A stretch of DNA of 64,000 nucleotides from Streptomyces sp. NBC_01451 (GTDB taxonomy: Bacteria; Actinomycetota; Actinomycetes; Streptomycetales; Streptomycetaceae), in contig NZ_CP109479.1 in assembly GCF_036227485.1 (NCBI RefSeq), positions 9,486,001 through 9,550,000 of the forward strand. Direction: 5' to 3'. The position numbers and the translations under genes are program-made. The notes below the pieces were generated by a model. That model saw only the letters and a program-made list of their open reading frames with translations, was not told the DNA's origin and ran no database searches. Below, piece by piece: positions 18,772 to 27,671 of the stretch (position 1 is the stretch's first letter; every line of letters starts with the position of its first letter).

Positions 18772-19048
18772 GCTTCCCCTCCTAAATCAACCAGGCTACC
18801 GTCGCGCGCACTGTATCCGTCCGTCCCGGGCCGGTCGGACGGACGGGGTGCTCATGGTGGGCAGCTGCATGGGGCGAGGGGGCCTCCGAGTTCGCCCCTG
18901 GCTCACGCGGTTGGCGACTCTGCCCCTGGCCGGAACCGCGCCGCTCTCCCGGGAGGCCTCACGGCCAGGGCGATTCCCAGGCATCTGCCCGGCGTCCGCA
19001 TGCCCCGTAAAACCCATCGCCGAGACGGAGGCTCTATCGGGAGGCCTC

Positions 19049-19288
19049 GTCGGCCAGGGGCCCGTACAGCCCGAATTGCCGATGCTGCCGGGCATGCCCG
19101 AGCAGCGCACCCACGACTAGTACCGGCACGGCATCACCAGTCTGTTCACCGCCTTCGACATCGCCGACGGCAGCGTCAGATCGGAGCTGCACCGCCGACA
19201 TCGGGCCATCGAGTTCAAGAAGATCCTGGCCGCGATCGACAAGGCGGTTCTGGCGGCCGCCGGACCAAGACCGCCGACGAGCGCATGA
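19049..19288 (+). pseudogene. IS630-family transposase remnant
   Basis: A frame reading LVGQGPVQPELPMLPGMPEQ then RTHD, an in-frame TAG (19118-19120), then YRHGITSLFTAFDIADG and HRRHRAIEFKKILAAID. This matches the central part of IS630-type DDE transposases. Both ends of the gene are missing. Its stop lies 2 bp from the end of the convergent minus-strand gene at 19291. Confidence 0.65.
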
Positions 19289-19290
19289 GA

Positions 19291-19659
19291 CTACGAGTCG
19301 TCCACGAAGACGTCCAAGTGCGCGGGCGTGACCTGGAAATCCCGCAGGATGCCGGCGATGAGATCCGGCACGCGTGAGCGTTCCTCCCTCGGTGCGAAGT
19401 CGAAGTCCACGGTGATGGTCCAGGGGCCGTGACCCTGGCCGGCCGGCTGGGAGACGTACGACGGTGTGGGGAGGTCGCCGGTGGGCAGCGGTGTGGTGCT
19501 GCCCACTTGCCATAGGGCGTCCCGGACCTGGCGCAGCGCGGACCGGACGCGATCGAGCGGGGCGTCGGCGGAGACGATGATGCTGAGGGTGACGTCCGCG
19601 GAGTCGCGAAGGGCCGTGCCGAGCCGTGGGGTGATCTCGACGTCCTGCGGCTGTGGCAT
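19291..19659 (-). CDS. Putative immunity protein for the RHS toxin
   Basis: A 122-residue protein I do not recognise by family, beginning MPQPQDVEITPRLG. The ATG at 19659 has a CGGAG site seven nt upstream and lies 13 nt after the RHS stop codon, so the two are one transcript. The sequence predicts an alpha/beta protein: DVTLSIIVSADAPLDRVRSA, a Pro/Gly-rich linker, WTITVDFDFAPRE and an acidic C-terminus ending VFVDDS. A small acidic gene directly after an RHS gene with a variable C-terminus is the usual immunity arrangement; that role is inferred from position only. Confidence 0.6.
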   Translation of the reverse strand: MPQPQDVEITPRLGTALRDSADVTLSIIVSADAPLDRVRSALRQVRDALWQVGSTTPLPTGDLPTPSYVSQPAGQGHGPWTITVDFDFAPREERSRVPDLIAGILRDFQVTPAHLDVFVDDS

Positions 19660-19672
19660 GGATGTACTCCGA

Positions 19673-22600
19673 TCAGACGGGTACGGGGACCGGCACGGGA
19701 ATGGGAAGCAGGAACGGCACACCCTGCTGCTCCCACTCCCGCTGTTCGCGGTTTCCCTCGGCCTTGTTCTTCATGTCGTCGTTCAGCCGGTCCTCGTCCT
19801 CATGGGCGACGTAGATGTGCCCCTCCGAGTTGCCCAGCCCCCAGACGTACACGATGTCCTCGCTCCACGGCCAGCGCAGCCCGGTGATGACGTCGACCGA
19901 GTCGGCCCAGTCCTGGAGCTCCTTGCTCTTGAAGAGCAGCAGGTTGCGGTAGGCGCCGAAGGCCAGGTACCTGTCCAGTTGCTGCTCGACCGGCCAGTAG
20001 GCGCCGCCGTTGTCCCACATCTTGACCTCGAACATCTGCTCCTCCTCGGTGAGGATGTCGATGCGGAAGTGCGGCGGCGGGTCGGACGGGGAGCGGGTGC
20101 CGACCTCCCAGTCGACGTTCGGGCTGATGGCCCGGGCCCAGCCGAGGTCCTCCCAGGTCTCGTCCCAGAAGCCCTGGCGGCGGCCGTTGAGTTCGTACAG
20201 CGTCAGCGCGTGACCCATGCGCTCGCCCCGTCCGCTGTGCCACAGCTCCTTGAGCGCGTCGGGATCGGCGTCGAGCGCGTCCGCCGAGAAGTAGCCCCGG
20301 GTGGCCAGGCAGGTCCGGCCCTGGAAGCACTTGCGGTGGGACTCGATGCCGTTGCCGGGGTTCTGGCAGCCGTCGCAGCCGTAGGCGGGAAGGGGTGCCC
20401 GGAGCACACCGGCGATCAGCGCGGCGACGTCCTGGAGGACGGAGGGCCAGGTTCCCTGCGGGTCGACCCGGTTCAGCGGGTCGCTGTGGGCGTAGGCGTA
20501 GGGGTGGTTGGCCAGGCTGCTCTTGCCCAGGACGGAGAGCGGGTCGCGGGTGGTGAAGCGGCCCAGCGTGGTGTCGTAGTGGCGGGCCCGCAGGTTCAGC
20601 GACGGGCCGTGTGCGAGCTCGCCCCGGTAGCCGAAGCGCGGGATGCGCGCCGCCGGGTGCGGCTCGGGCAGGATCGGCGCACCGGGAGCGGCGCCGAAAG
20701 CGTCGTACGCCTCGCTCTGCGCCCATGGCTCGGTCGCGTGCGTGGCGACGGTCGAGCCGAACGCGTCGCGGGCGAAGGTGACCGAGTCGTGGCAGGTGGT
20801 GGCGAAGGTGCGGGCGTAGCCGTAGGTGAAGCGGGCGGTGGCCAGGTCACGGCCGAGGGGCGCGGTGTTGGAGCTCTGCGGCACCTTCGTGTCGACGTGC
20901 TGGTGGAGGATCTGCGGGAGGGTGTCGCCGACCGTCCACTGGTAGCAGACCTCGGTGTGGGGCGCGTCGTCGTCGCCGGTGCGGCCCTTCCAGCGGACCA
21001 GGTAGCCGTCGCCGTTGTACGTCATGTCGGTACGCTCGACCGCCCAGGCGCGGCTGGTCGTGGTCCGGGTCGGGTGGTTGAAGCCGTCGTAGGCGATCCG
21101 CTGCCTGACGTCTCCGTCGTCCGCGCCGGTCAGGCGCCCGGCTCCGTCGTAGGCGTAGCGGATCCGCCGTCCGGTGTTCTCGACGGCGACCAACTGGTCG
21201 GCGGCGTCGTAGAGGTAGCGCGTGGCCTTGCCGCCGGTGACGGTCATGGTGCGGTTGCCGGCGAGGTCGTAGCCGATGTCGGTGGCGATCGTGGTGCCCG
21301 CGCGAGTGAGGTGCGCGGCGACGAGTTGTCCGGCGGGGTCGTAGGTGTAGTCACGAACGGTTGCGCCGTCGCCGTGCCGGGTGATGCGGCCCTCGCTGTC
21401 GCGGGCGAGGGTGACACAGGTGGCGACGACGTTCTCCCGCAACTCGGTGAAGTCGGTGAGGAGGCCGCCGTCGTAGCCGTAGCGGCGGGCCCAGCCGCCC
21501 GGGAGCTGTTCGGTGACGAGCCGGCCGTCGGGGTCGACCGCGTAGACCGCCTCCCCGGCCCGGGAGTCCTTCAGGGAGATCAGACGGCCGTTGAGGTCGT
21601 ACCGGTAGGTGACGCACTCGTCGTCGGGGTAGGTCAGCTTCCGCAGCTGGCCCGCCGCGTCGTACTCCCAGGTGTAGGTGTGGTCGCCCGGCCAGGTGAC
21701 GCTGGTCAGACGGCCGTTGTCGTCGTACGCGTAGTGGGTGGTGCCGGTGGGGTCCGTCATGGCGGTGCGGCGGCCGGCGCCGTCGTAGGCGTACGTCACC
21801 TCGTCGCCGTCGTCCGTCCAGCGCCTGGTGAGCCGTCCGGCGTCGTCGTAGGCGAAGTGGATCACGTCCCCCGCCGGGTTGCGGATCGATTCGACACGGC
21901 CCTGGTCGTCGTAGCGGCGGCGGGTCGTGCGGCCCAGGGGGTCGGTGATGGTGGTGCGGCGGCCGGCTTTGTCGTGGCCGTAGACGGTGGACACGCCCTT
22001 GACGTCGGTGACCTTGGTGAGGCGGCCCGCCTTGTCGTAGGTGTAGGCCGTCATTCCGCCGCGCGGGTCGGTGACCTTGGTGAGGGCGCCGCGCTTGTCG
22101 TAGGCGTACGACGTCGTGGCCCCGGAGGGCGTGGTGATTCGCGTGCGGCGCCCGTTGCGGTCGTAACCGAACCGGGTGATCCAGCCGCGCGGGTCGGTGA
22201 CGGTGTCCACGCGGCCGTCGCGGTAGGTGTACCGCGTGGTGAGTCCGGCCGGGGTGGTGCGGGCGACGACCCGGCCCATGCCGTCGCGGGCCAGGTGGGT
22301 GCGCCCGCCCTCGGGGTCGATGACCGTGGCCAGCCGGCCGTTGCCGTCGTAGCGGTAGGAGGTGCGTCGCCCCAGCGGGTCGACGGAGGCCGTCGTACGG
22401 CCCTGCGCGTCCAGGACCGTGGTGCGGCGGGCGCCGTCGGGGGCGGTGCGGGTGATCGTGCGCGTGGTGGGGTCGAAAGCGGTGGCCCAGTGGGCTCCGG
22501 CGGCGTCGACCCGCTCGATCAGCCGGTCCGCCTCGTCGTAGGAGAAGTGGTTGGTGGCGCCGCCGGGAAGGGTGACGGAGGTCTGGTTTCCCCGGGCGTC

Positions 22601-24310
22601 GAAGGTCGTCGCCGTGGTGCCCGCGGGCGCGTGGATCGCGGTCTGGTTGCCCGCCGGGTCGTACTCGTAGGTGGTGACGCCAGCGTCCGGTTCCGCCACC
22701 CGCTCCAGGCGGCCCACGGCGTCGAACCGGGTCTCGGTCCGGGTGCCGTCGGGCCGGATCAGCACGGCCGGACGGCCGGAGTCGTCGTACTCGTACCGGG
22801 TGACCAGGCCCTGCCGGTCACTACGGCTCTCCAGGCGCCCGCCGGCGCCGTACCCGAAGACGGTCGTGGCCCCCTCGGAGTCCGTGTACTCCAGGAGCCT
22901 GCCGGTGGCCGAATACGTACGGGTCACCGTCATGCCCTGGGGGTCGGTCAGCTCGACCGGGCGGCCCGCCTCGTCGTAGGCGATCGTGTTCGTCTCGCCC
23001 GTGGGGCCCGTGACGGAGGTGCTGCGGCCTGCGTCGTCATAGGTGTAGCGGGTGCGCTGTCCGGTGGCGTCGACGGCCTCGACCAGGTTGCGGCGCTCGT
23101 CGTAGTGGTAGATGGCGGTGGCGCCGTCGGGGCCGGTACGGGAGACCACGAGGCCGTCCCGGACGCCGAGTCGGGTGACGGAGCCGTCGGGGCCGGTGAT
23201 GCGGGAGGGGACACGGTCGTCGCCGTCGTAGTCGTACGACGTCGACTCCCCTGTCGGGGCGGTGACTTCGCGAACGCGACGCCCGACGTCGTAGGTGTAG
23301 CGGACGGTGGCGCCACTGTCGGTGGACTCGACGAGGTTCCCGTCCTCGTCGTATACGCGCTCCAGGACGGTTCCGCCGGGCAGTTCGGCGGCGCTGAGCA
23401 GGCCGCCGGGGCCGTACTCGACGGTGCTGGAGTGGCCCAGCGCGTCCGTCACCCGGACCGGGCGGGCGTCCTCGTTGTGGGTGTACACCGACTGGGCGTC
23501 GGAGGGCTCGTGGGTGACGGTGGTGCGGCCGTGGTCGGCGTCGTGGTCGAAGCGGAGTGCGCCCGCGCCGGGGTACTCCTGGCGGGTCACCCGGCCCTCG
23601 TCGTCGTACTCGTTGACGACCTCCACGACGTCGTCGGCGTCGGTCACGCGGACGATCCGGGACGCGGAGTCAGTGTCGTAGCCGGTGGCTGCCCCGCCCG
23701 GGAGGGTGGCCCGGCTCAGGGTGTCGCCGTCGTAGGCGTAGCAGACCGTTCGGCCGTCGTCGGTGTGTACGGAGACGATGTGGCCGTGGGCGTCGTAGTC
23801 GAGGGAGAGCGAGCGGCCCGCGGAGTGCTCGACGCGGGTCAGCCGGCCGTCCTCGTGGCACAGGGTGGCGCCACGGCCGTCGGCGGCGATCTCCAGCCAG
23901 TCGCCGGAGGCGTCGAAGGTCCATGTCTCCCCGTGGAAGAAGCGCAGTTCGTACCGGTCCTCGGGCGCGGTGTACAGATCGGCGGCGAGGTCCTGGGGCC
24001 GCTCGAAGGTGTCGTCCTCGCGCCTTCGGAAGGTGAGGACCCGCCCGCACGTGCCGTGCAGCAGGATCCGGTCCCGGTCCGGGAACTCCAGCCGGGCGCC
24101 GTGCGAGTGGGTCCATCCGGGGCCGAGCCCGCTGTCGTCGGTCTTGCGCGCGTTGTACGTGCGCTGCCAGGACACCAGTGGGTCGGCCGTCGGGAGGTCG
24201 GTCTCCCGCCTGACGAAGTTGCCGGTCGCGGTGTGGACCAGGTTCCCTGCGTAGGCGTATCCCGGCTGCTCGCCGAAGAGTTCGTTCTCGTTGCGGGTGT
24301 AGAGCGTCAC
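19673..24310 (-). CDS. RHS/YD-repeat polymorphic toxin with PD-(D/E)XK-like C-terminus
   Basis: A 1545-residue RHS protein with a GTG start and no signal peptide. Residues 1 to about 110 form a DUF6531-type N-terminus (GYAYAGNLVHTATGNF). About 40 YD repeats of the type YDxxGRLT follow, ending in the core motif LGRFTTRDPL and DPLNRVDPQG near residue 1286. The remaining 259 residues are the variable toxin region. They hold a four-cysteine knuckle (CDGC and C-X5-C, residues about 1312-1334) and the segment RIDIL with FEVKMW, giving Asp1418, Glu1428 and Lys1430 in PD-(D/E)XK nuclease order. The protein ends in a PV-repeat tail. DNase or RNase activity and the export route (no ESX or contractile system is in the window) are inferred. 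Confidence 0.85.
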   Translation of the reverse strand: MTLYTRNENELFGEQPGYAYAGNLVHTATGNFVRRETDLPTADPLVSWQRTYNARKTDDSGLGPGWTHSHGARLEFPDRDRILLHGTCGRVLTFRRREDDTFERPQDLAADLYTAPEDRYELRFFHGETWTFDASGDWLEIAADGRGATLCHEDGRLTRVEHSAGRSLSLDYDAHGHIVSVHTDDGRTVCYAYDGDTLSRATLPGGAATGYDTDSASRIVRVTDADDVVEVVNEYDDEGRVTRQEYPGAGALRFDHDADHGRTTVTHEPSDAQSVYTHNEDARPVRVTDALGHSSTVEYGPGGLLSAAELPGGTVLERVYDEDGNLVESTDSGATVRYTYDVGRRVREVTAPTGESTSYDYDGDDRVPSRITGPDGSVTRLGVRDGLVVSRTGPDGATAIYHYDERRNLVEAVDATGQRTRYTYDDAGRSTSVTGPTGETNTIAYDEAGRPVELTDPQGMTVTRTYSATGRLLEYTDSEGATTVFGYGAGGRLESRSDRQGLVTRYEYDDSGRPAVLIRPDGTRTETRFDAVGRLERVAEPDAGVTTYEYDPAGNQTAIHAPAGTTATTFDARGNQTSVTLPGGATNHFSYDEADRLIERVDAAGAHWATAFDPTTRTITRTAPDGARRTTVLDAQGRTTASVDPLGRRTSYRYDGNGRLATVIDPEGGRTHLARDGMGRVVARTTPAGLTTRYTYRDGRVDTVTDPRGWITRFGYDRNGRRTRITTPSGATTSYAYDKRGALTKVTDPRGGMTAYTYDKAGRLTKVTDVKGVSTVYGHDKAGRRTTITDPLGRTTRRRYDDQGRVESIRNPAGDVIHFAYDDAGRLTRRWTDDGDEVTYAYDGAGRRTAMTDPTGTTHYAYDDNGRLTSVTWPGDHTYTWEYDAAGQLRKLTYPDDECVTYRYDLNGRLISLKDSRAGEAVYAVDPDGRLVTEQLPGGWARRYGYDGGLLTDFTELRENVVATCVTLARDSEGRITRHGDGATVRDYTYDPAGQLVAAHLTRAGTTIATDIGYDLAGNRTMTVTGGKATRYLYDAADQLVAVENTGRRIRYAYDGAGRLTGADDGDVRQRIAYDGFNHPTRTTTSRAWAVERTDMTYNGDGYLVRWKGRTGDDDAPHTEVCYQWTVGDTLPQILHQHVDTKVPQSSNTAPLGRDLATARFTYGYARTFATTCHDSVTFARDAFGSTVATHATEPWAQSEAYDAFGAAPGAPILPEPHPAARIPRFGYRGELAHGPSLNLRARHYDTTLGRFTTRDPLSVLGKSSLANHPYAYAHSDPLNRVDPQGTWPSVLQDVAALIAGVLRAPLPAYGCDGCQNPGNGIESHRKCFQGRTCLATRGYFSADALDADPDALKELWHSGRGERMGHALTLYELNGRRQGFWDETWEDLGWARAISPNVDWEVGTRSPSDPPPHFRIDILTEEEQMFEVKMWDNGGAYWPVEQQLDRYLAFGAYRNLLLFKSKELQDWADSVDVITGLRWPWSEDIVYVWGLGNSEGHIYVAHEDEDRLNDDMKNKAEGNREQREWEQQGVPFLLPIPVPVPVPV

Positions 24311-24608
24311 GGTGGTGCACCTCTTTCCCCGTTGTGCTGTGCCGTTCAGCTGCGGTCGGCGACCAGGTTTGCACAGGGGGCGGGCAGGCTTGAGGACGAG
24401 AATCGGTCAGGATGGGGAGGAAGGGAAGACAGGGGAGTCGGGGGCGTCGGGGGAGGGGCGGGACGGCGGGGAATGCGGCTGGGTGAAGCGATCGGTCGGC
24501 GGTCTCCGGCAGGACGTTCCGCGCGTTGGCGGGGGTCTGCATGCGGTGCTCGCCGCATTGTCTGGGGCCGGTGGTGGCGTCCCGCCCGGGCCGACGTCAC
24601 TATGAGGC
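24311..24608. other. RHS upstream region
   Basis: About 300 bp between the RHS start and an interrupted AraC-like frame on the other strand. It should carry the RHS promoter. I find no clear -10/-35, operator or gene. Confidence 0.4.
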
Positions 24609-24670
24609 ATGGATGTGGTCAGTACCGCCGAGGTCGTGCCGGGGGAGCGGTTCGGGTTCCGGCGTGAGGT
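24609..24670 (+). pseudogene. AraC-like regulator, N-terminal stub cut by IS1182
   Basis: The frame MDVVSTAEVVPGERFGFR, then REV, is the typical beginning of Streptomyces AraC-type regulators with an AraC_binding_2-like domain. It stops being homologous exactly where the left IS1182 inverted repeat begins. No continuation is found beyond the right end, so the rest was deleted. Confidence 0.45.
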
Positions 24671-26498
24671 GACTCTCTGCGCAATTCGCTGCGGGGGTAA
24701 GGCCGGGTCGGCGATGATCGTTGGCGGGGTCGCCTTCCTGTCGTGCGGCCCTGGAGGCGGTACGGATGTCGATGCGGCCGGTGGGGTTGCCGGAGATCCC
24801 GAAACAGACGGTGGTGGTGGCCCGGGCGGCGTTTGCGAAGGGGAGTCTGCCGATACGGGTGCGGGATCGCCTCGCGGAGGTCTTCGTCGATGAGCCGTTC
24901 ACGGAGGCGTCCGGGGTGTGGGGTGCTCCGGGCCTGTTACCTGGGGTGTTGTCGCTGGTCACGGTGTTGCAGTTCGCTGAGGATCTGACGGACCGGCAGG
25001 CCGCGGCGATGGCGGTGCGAGCGATCGACTGGAAATACGCGCTCGGTGCGGAGCTGACGGATACCGGTTTCGATGCCAGGTGCTGTGCAGGTTCCGGGCC
25101 CGGCTCGCGGACCACGGTATGGAGCGGGTGGTCTTCGACCGGCTCCTTGAGCACTGCAAGGAGGCCGGCCTGGTGGCGGCCGGGGGCAAGCAGCGCACGG
25201 ATTCCACCCATGTGATCAGTGGGGTGCGGGACTTGAACCGTCTGGAGCTGGCCGGGGAGAGTGTGCGGGCGGCCCTGGAGGCCCTCGCGGTCGCGGCACC
25301 GTCCTGGCTGGCCGGACACATCAACGTGACGGAGTTCGCCGAGCGGTACGGGCCGCGGGTCGACGGCTGGCGCATGCCGCCCTCGCAGACGAAACGTGAC
25401 CGTCTCGCCCAGGTCTTCGGGCAGGATGCCTTCGCCTTGTGCCGGGCGGCCTGGGCAGATGACGCTCCGGCCTGGATTCGTGAGATCGAGGCCGTGGGCT
25501 TATTGCGGCACGTCCTCGTGCAGACCTACATCGTCCGGATCGATGCCCGGGGACGGCAGGTGATCAAGAAGCGGGACGCCGACGACGGCGTCCCGCCCGG
25601 TCAACTCCGCCTGGCCTCCCCCTACGACTCTGACGCACGCTGGGCGGCCAAGGGCGACGACCTGTTCTGGATGGGCTACAAGATCCATCTCACGGAAACC
25701 TGCACCATCCTCCCCGACGCCTACGCCTACGCCGACGCGGGGACACGGGTGATGCCGAATCTGATCACCGACGTGCACACCACCGACGCGACCGTGCCGG
25801 ATGTGAAGGCGACCGCCCCGATCCAGCGCAAGCTCGCCGAGCACGGAGTAAAGCCCGGCGAGCACTACCTCGACTCCGGCTACCCGTCGGCCGACCTGAT
25901 CACCAAGGCCCTGAAACAGGGCATCCGCATGGTCACCCCGGTCCTGCTGGACCACTCTGCCCAGGCCAGGGCCGCCGAAGGCTTCGACAAGAACGCCTTC
26001 ACCATCAACTGGAAGACCCGCCAGGTCCGCTGCCCCGCCGGCAGGACCAGCTCCCACCGGAACCCGAGGAAGCAGTACGGCAAAGACGCGATCGTCATCA
26101 CCTTCAGCGTCCTGAGCCGCCGCAACTGCCCTTTCCAGCAGCAGTGCACCACCTCGGAGACCGGGCGCCGCATGCTCACCCCGCGGCCCGAGGAACTCCA
26201 CGAGAACCTCGCCCGGGCCCGCGCCGAGCAGAAGCCCGACACCTGGAAGAACAAGTACGCCCTGCGCGCCGGCGTCGAGGGCACCATCAACCAGGCCCTC
26301 GACATCACCGGCATCCGCCGGGCCCGCTACCGGGGCCTGCCGAAAGTCCGCCTCCAACACGCCTTCTCCGCCACCGCACTCAACGTGATCAGGCTCGACG
26401 CCCACTGGACCACAGGACCCCTCGACCGCCCCCCGCACCAGCAGGCTCGAACGACTCAGCTACCAACTCTCCGCCTGAACGAATTGCGCAGCAGAGTC
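24671..26498 (+). mobile_element. IS1182-family insertion sequence, inactive
   Basis: About 1.83 kb bounded by near-perfect inverted repeats. The left end GACTCT-CTGCGCAATTCG (24671-24688) matches the reverse of the right end (26480-26498) with a one-base indel. It contains one transposase gene with two frameshifts. GGT abuts both ends and may be a short target duplication, but this is too short to prove. The element sits in the beginning of an AraC-like frame and upstream of the RHS gene. Confidence 0.75.
24766..26478 (+). pseudogene. IS1182-family transposase, two frameshifts
   Basis: The gene starts at ATG 24766 (MSMRPVGLPEIPKQT) after GGAGG. It reads through DRQAAAMAVRAIDWKYALG to GFDA, where one base is missing near 25078. 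It resumes as VLCRFRARLADHGMERVVF and carries the family segments KQRTDSTHVISGVRDLNRLE and GVEGTINQALDITGIRRARY. A run of six C at 26429-26434 has one extra base; correcting it restores the natural end RLERLSYQLSA and a TGA at 26476-26478. Total length would be about 570 residues. The shift sites look like random indels rather than a programmed -1 site. A TTA codon is present near 25500. Confidence 0.75.
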
Positions 26499-27443
26499 GG
26501 TCCCGGCGAGGTCCGCGGCGAACGATTGGCCGAGGTCCTGGGTGGCGCCGTTGGTGGAACCCCGCTCGGAGGGGGTCTTCGCGGGGAGCCGGACGGTTCC
26601 CCGTCGGTGACGTCCGGAGCGAGGGTGCCTCCGGTGTCGTGGAGGGGGCACGGTGACGGTGCCCCGTGCCCGTGCCGGTGGCAGTGTCGAGCAGGACGTC
26701 GAGGATCGGGTCGGTGGCCAGTTCGATCCGGCGGCGGTCTGGGCGAGCGGGTCGTGCCGACGGCTCTTTCATGCCTGCCAGTAGTTCTCCGACGGACTGG
26801 GGGCCTGGCCCGCCGAGCCCACGTTCGCCTCAGCCGGTCGGAGCACTTGATCGACGGTGCGGTGTAGTTACCCCCTCTGCCCAGTGCCTCCGCCGACCGT
26901 CGGGTGCGCGCCCGTCCGAATTCGCACAGGAGCTTCGCCACTCCGGATATCTGACGCCGCGATGGCAATTCTGCTGTCTGTCTCCGCTCCGCCTCCACTG
27001 TGCCGGTGGGGCGTCTTTTTCTGATTTATCACCTACCTGAGTTTCGCTTCCGGCATGGCCCAGTTCACTTTCCAGTGAGTACCTTGTGAAGTTCCTTAGG
27101 GAAAATTGTGTGGCTATGTTAATTTCTTGATAGAGTGAAGTGGGGATTTCTTCGATTTCATCGAAGGCCTCGGCTGAAAATTACACATACCCACCCTCGT
27201 GGGCGTGTCGAGCGGTCTGAGTGTTGGCCTTCCGAATGCAGATCAGTCACCACACGAGGAGTTGGCCGGTGTGCGGTGACGCGGATTTTCCTTCGGGCTT
27301 TCGAGTAATCGGGGCCCTCGAGTCATTCGAGTGGGGGCGTTCGGGAGGTGTAACGGAAATTCGACGCCCGAAGGTCCGGCGACTTCGGCGGACCGCCTGG
27401 CGCCCGTCGGCTCCGTCGGGCTCGGCTCTCTTTGTCCACCCTC
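26499..27443. other. Long region without a confident gene
   Basis: The first 370 bp after the IS are GC-rich with several overlapping frames, none with recognisable homology; one minus-strand piece (MKEPSARPARPDRRRIELAT) may be debris. From about 26950 the sequence is unusually AT-rich for this genome. It holds a TTCGAT-TTC-ATCGAA dyad (27151-27165) and a CCCAC-CCTC-GTGGG hairpin (27190-27203), both possible control sites for the GH43 gene at 27672. Confidence 0.4.
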
Positions 27444-27473
27444 TTGACATGCCCCGGTGTCCCCCTCTAGCGT
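27444..27473 (+). promoter_or_regulatory. Sigma-70-like promoter upstream of GH43
   Basis: TTGACA (27444-27449), an 18-bp spacer, then TAGCGT (27468-27473), about 200 bp before the GH43 start. The -35 is a consensus match, the -10 is weaker. The long leader could carry further control. Confidence 0.45.
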
Positions 27474-27671
27474 CTGGCCGAATCGCCGAACGATGTTCTA
27501 AATGCCGAACGAAGATATCCGTTATTTCCCGCATGCATTTTCGAGTGAATATCCCGCGACGAGAGTCGCGCGCCCTGTATTTGCCGCATTCCTTCCCGTC
27601 GGGCGTCGCGACCCCACAGGCAAGTTGCACCGTGACGACCGACCCTCCACAGCGAGGAGTCGCAACCTGTC

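Noticed and set aside
19466..24667. A 1733-residue plus-strand open frame rich in Val, Gly and Arg
   Set aside because: It is the antisense shadow of the RHS gene, whose YD repeats give a regular GC-rich complement without stops. It has no domain and no ribosome-binding site.
24766..26478. Programmed frameshift in the IS1182 transposase
   Set aside because: No slippery heptamer or downstream structure was seen at 25078, and a second indel in a C-run near the end points to random decay or sequencing error.
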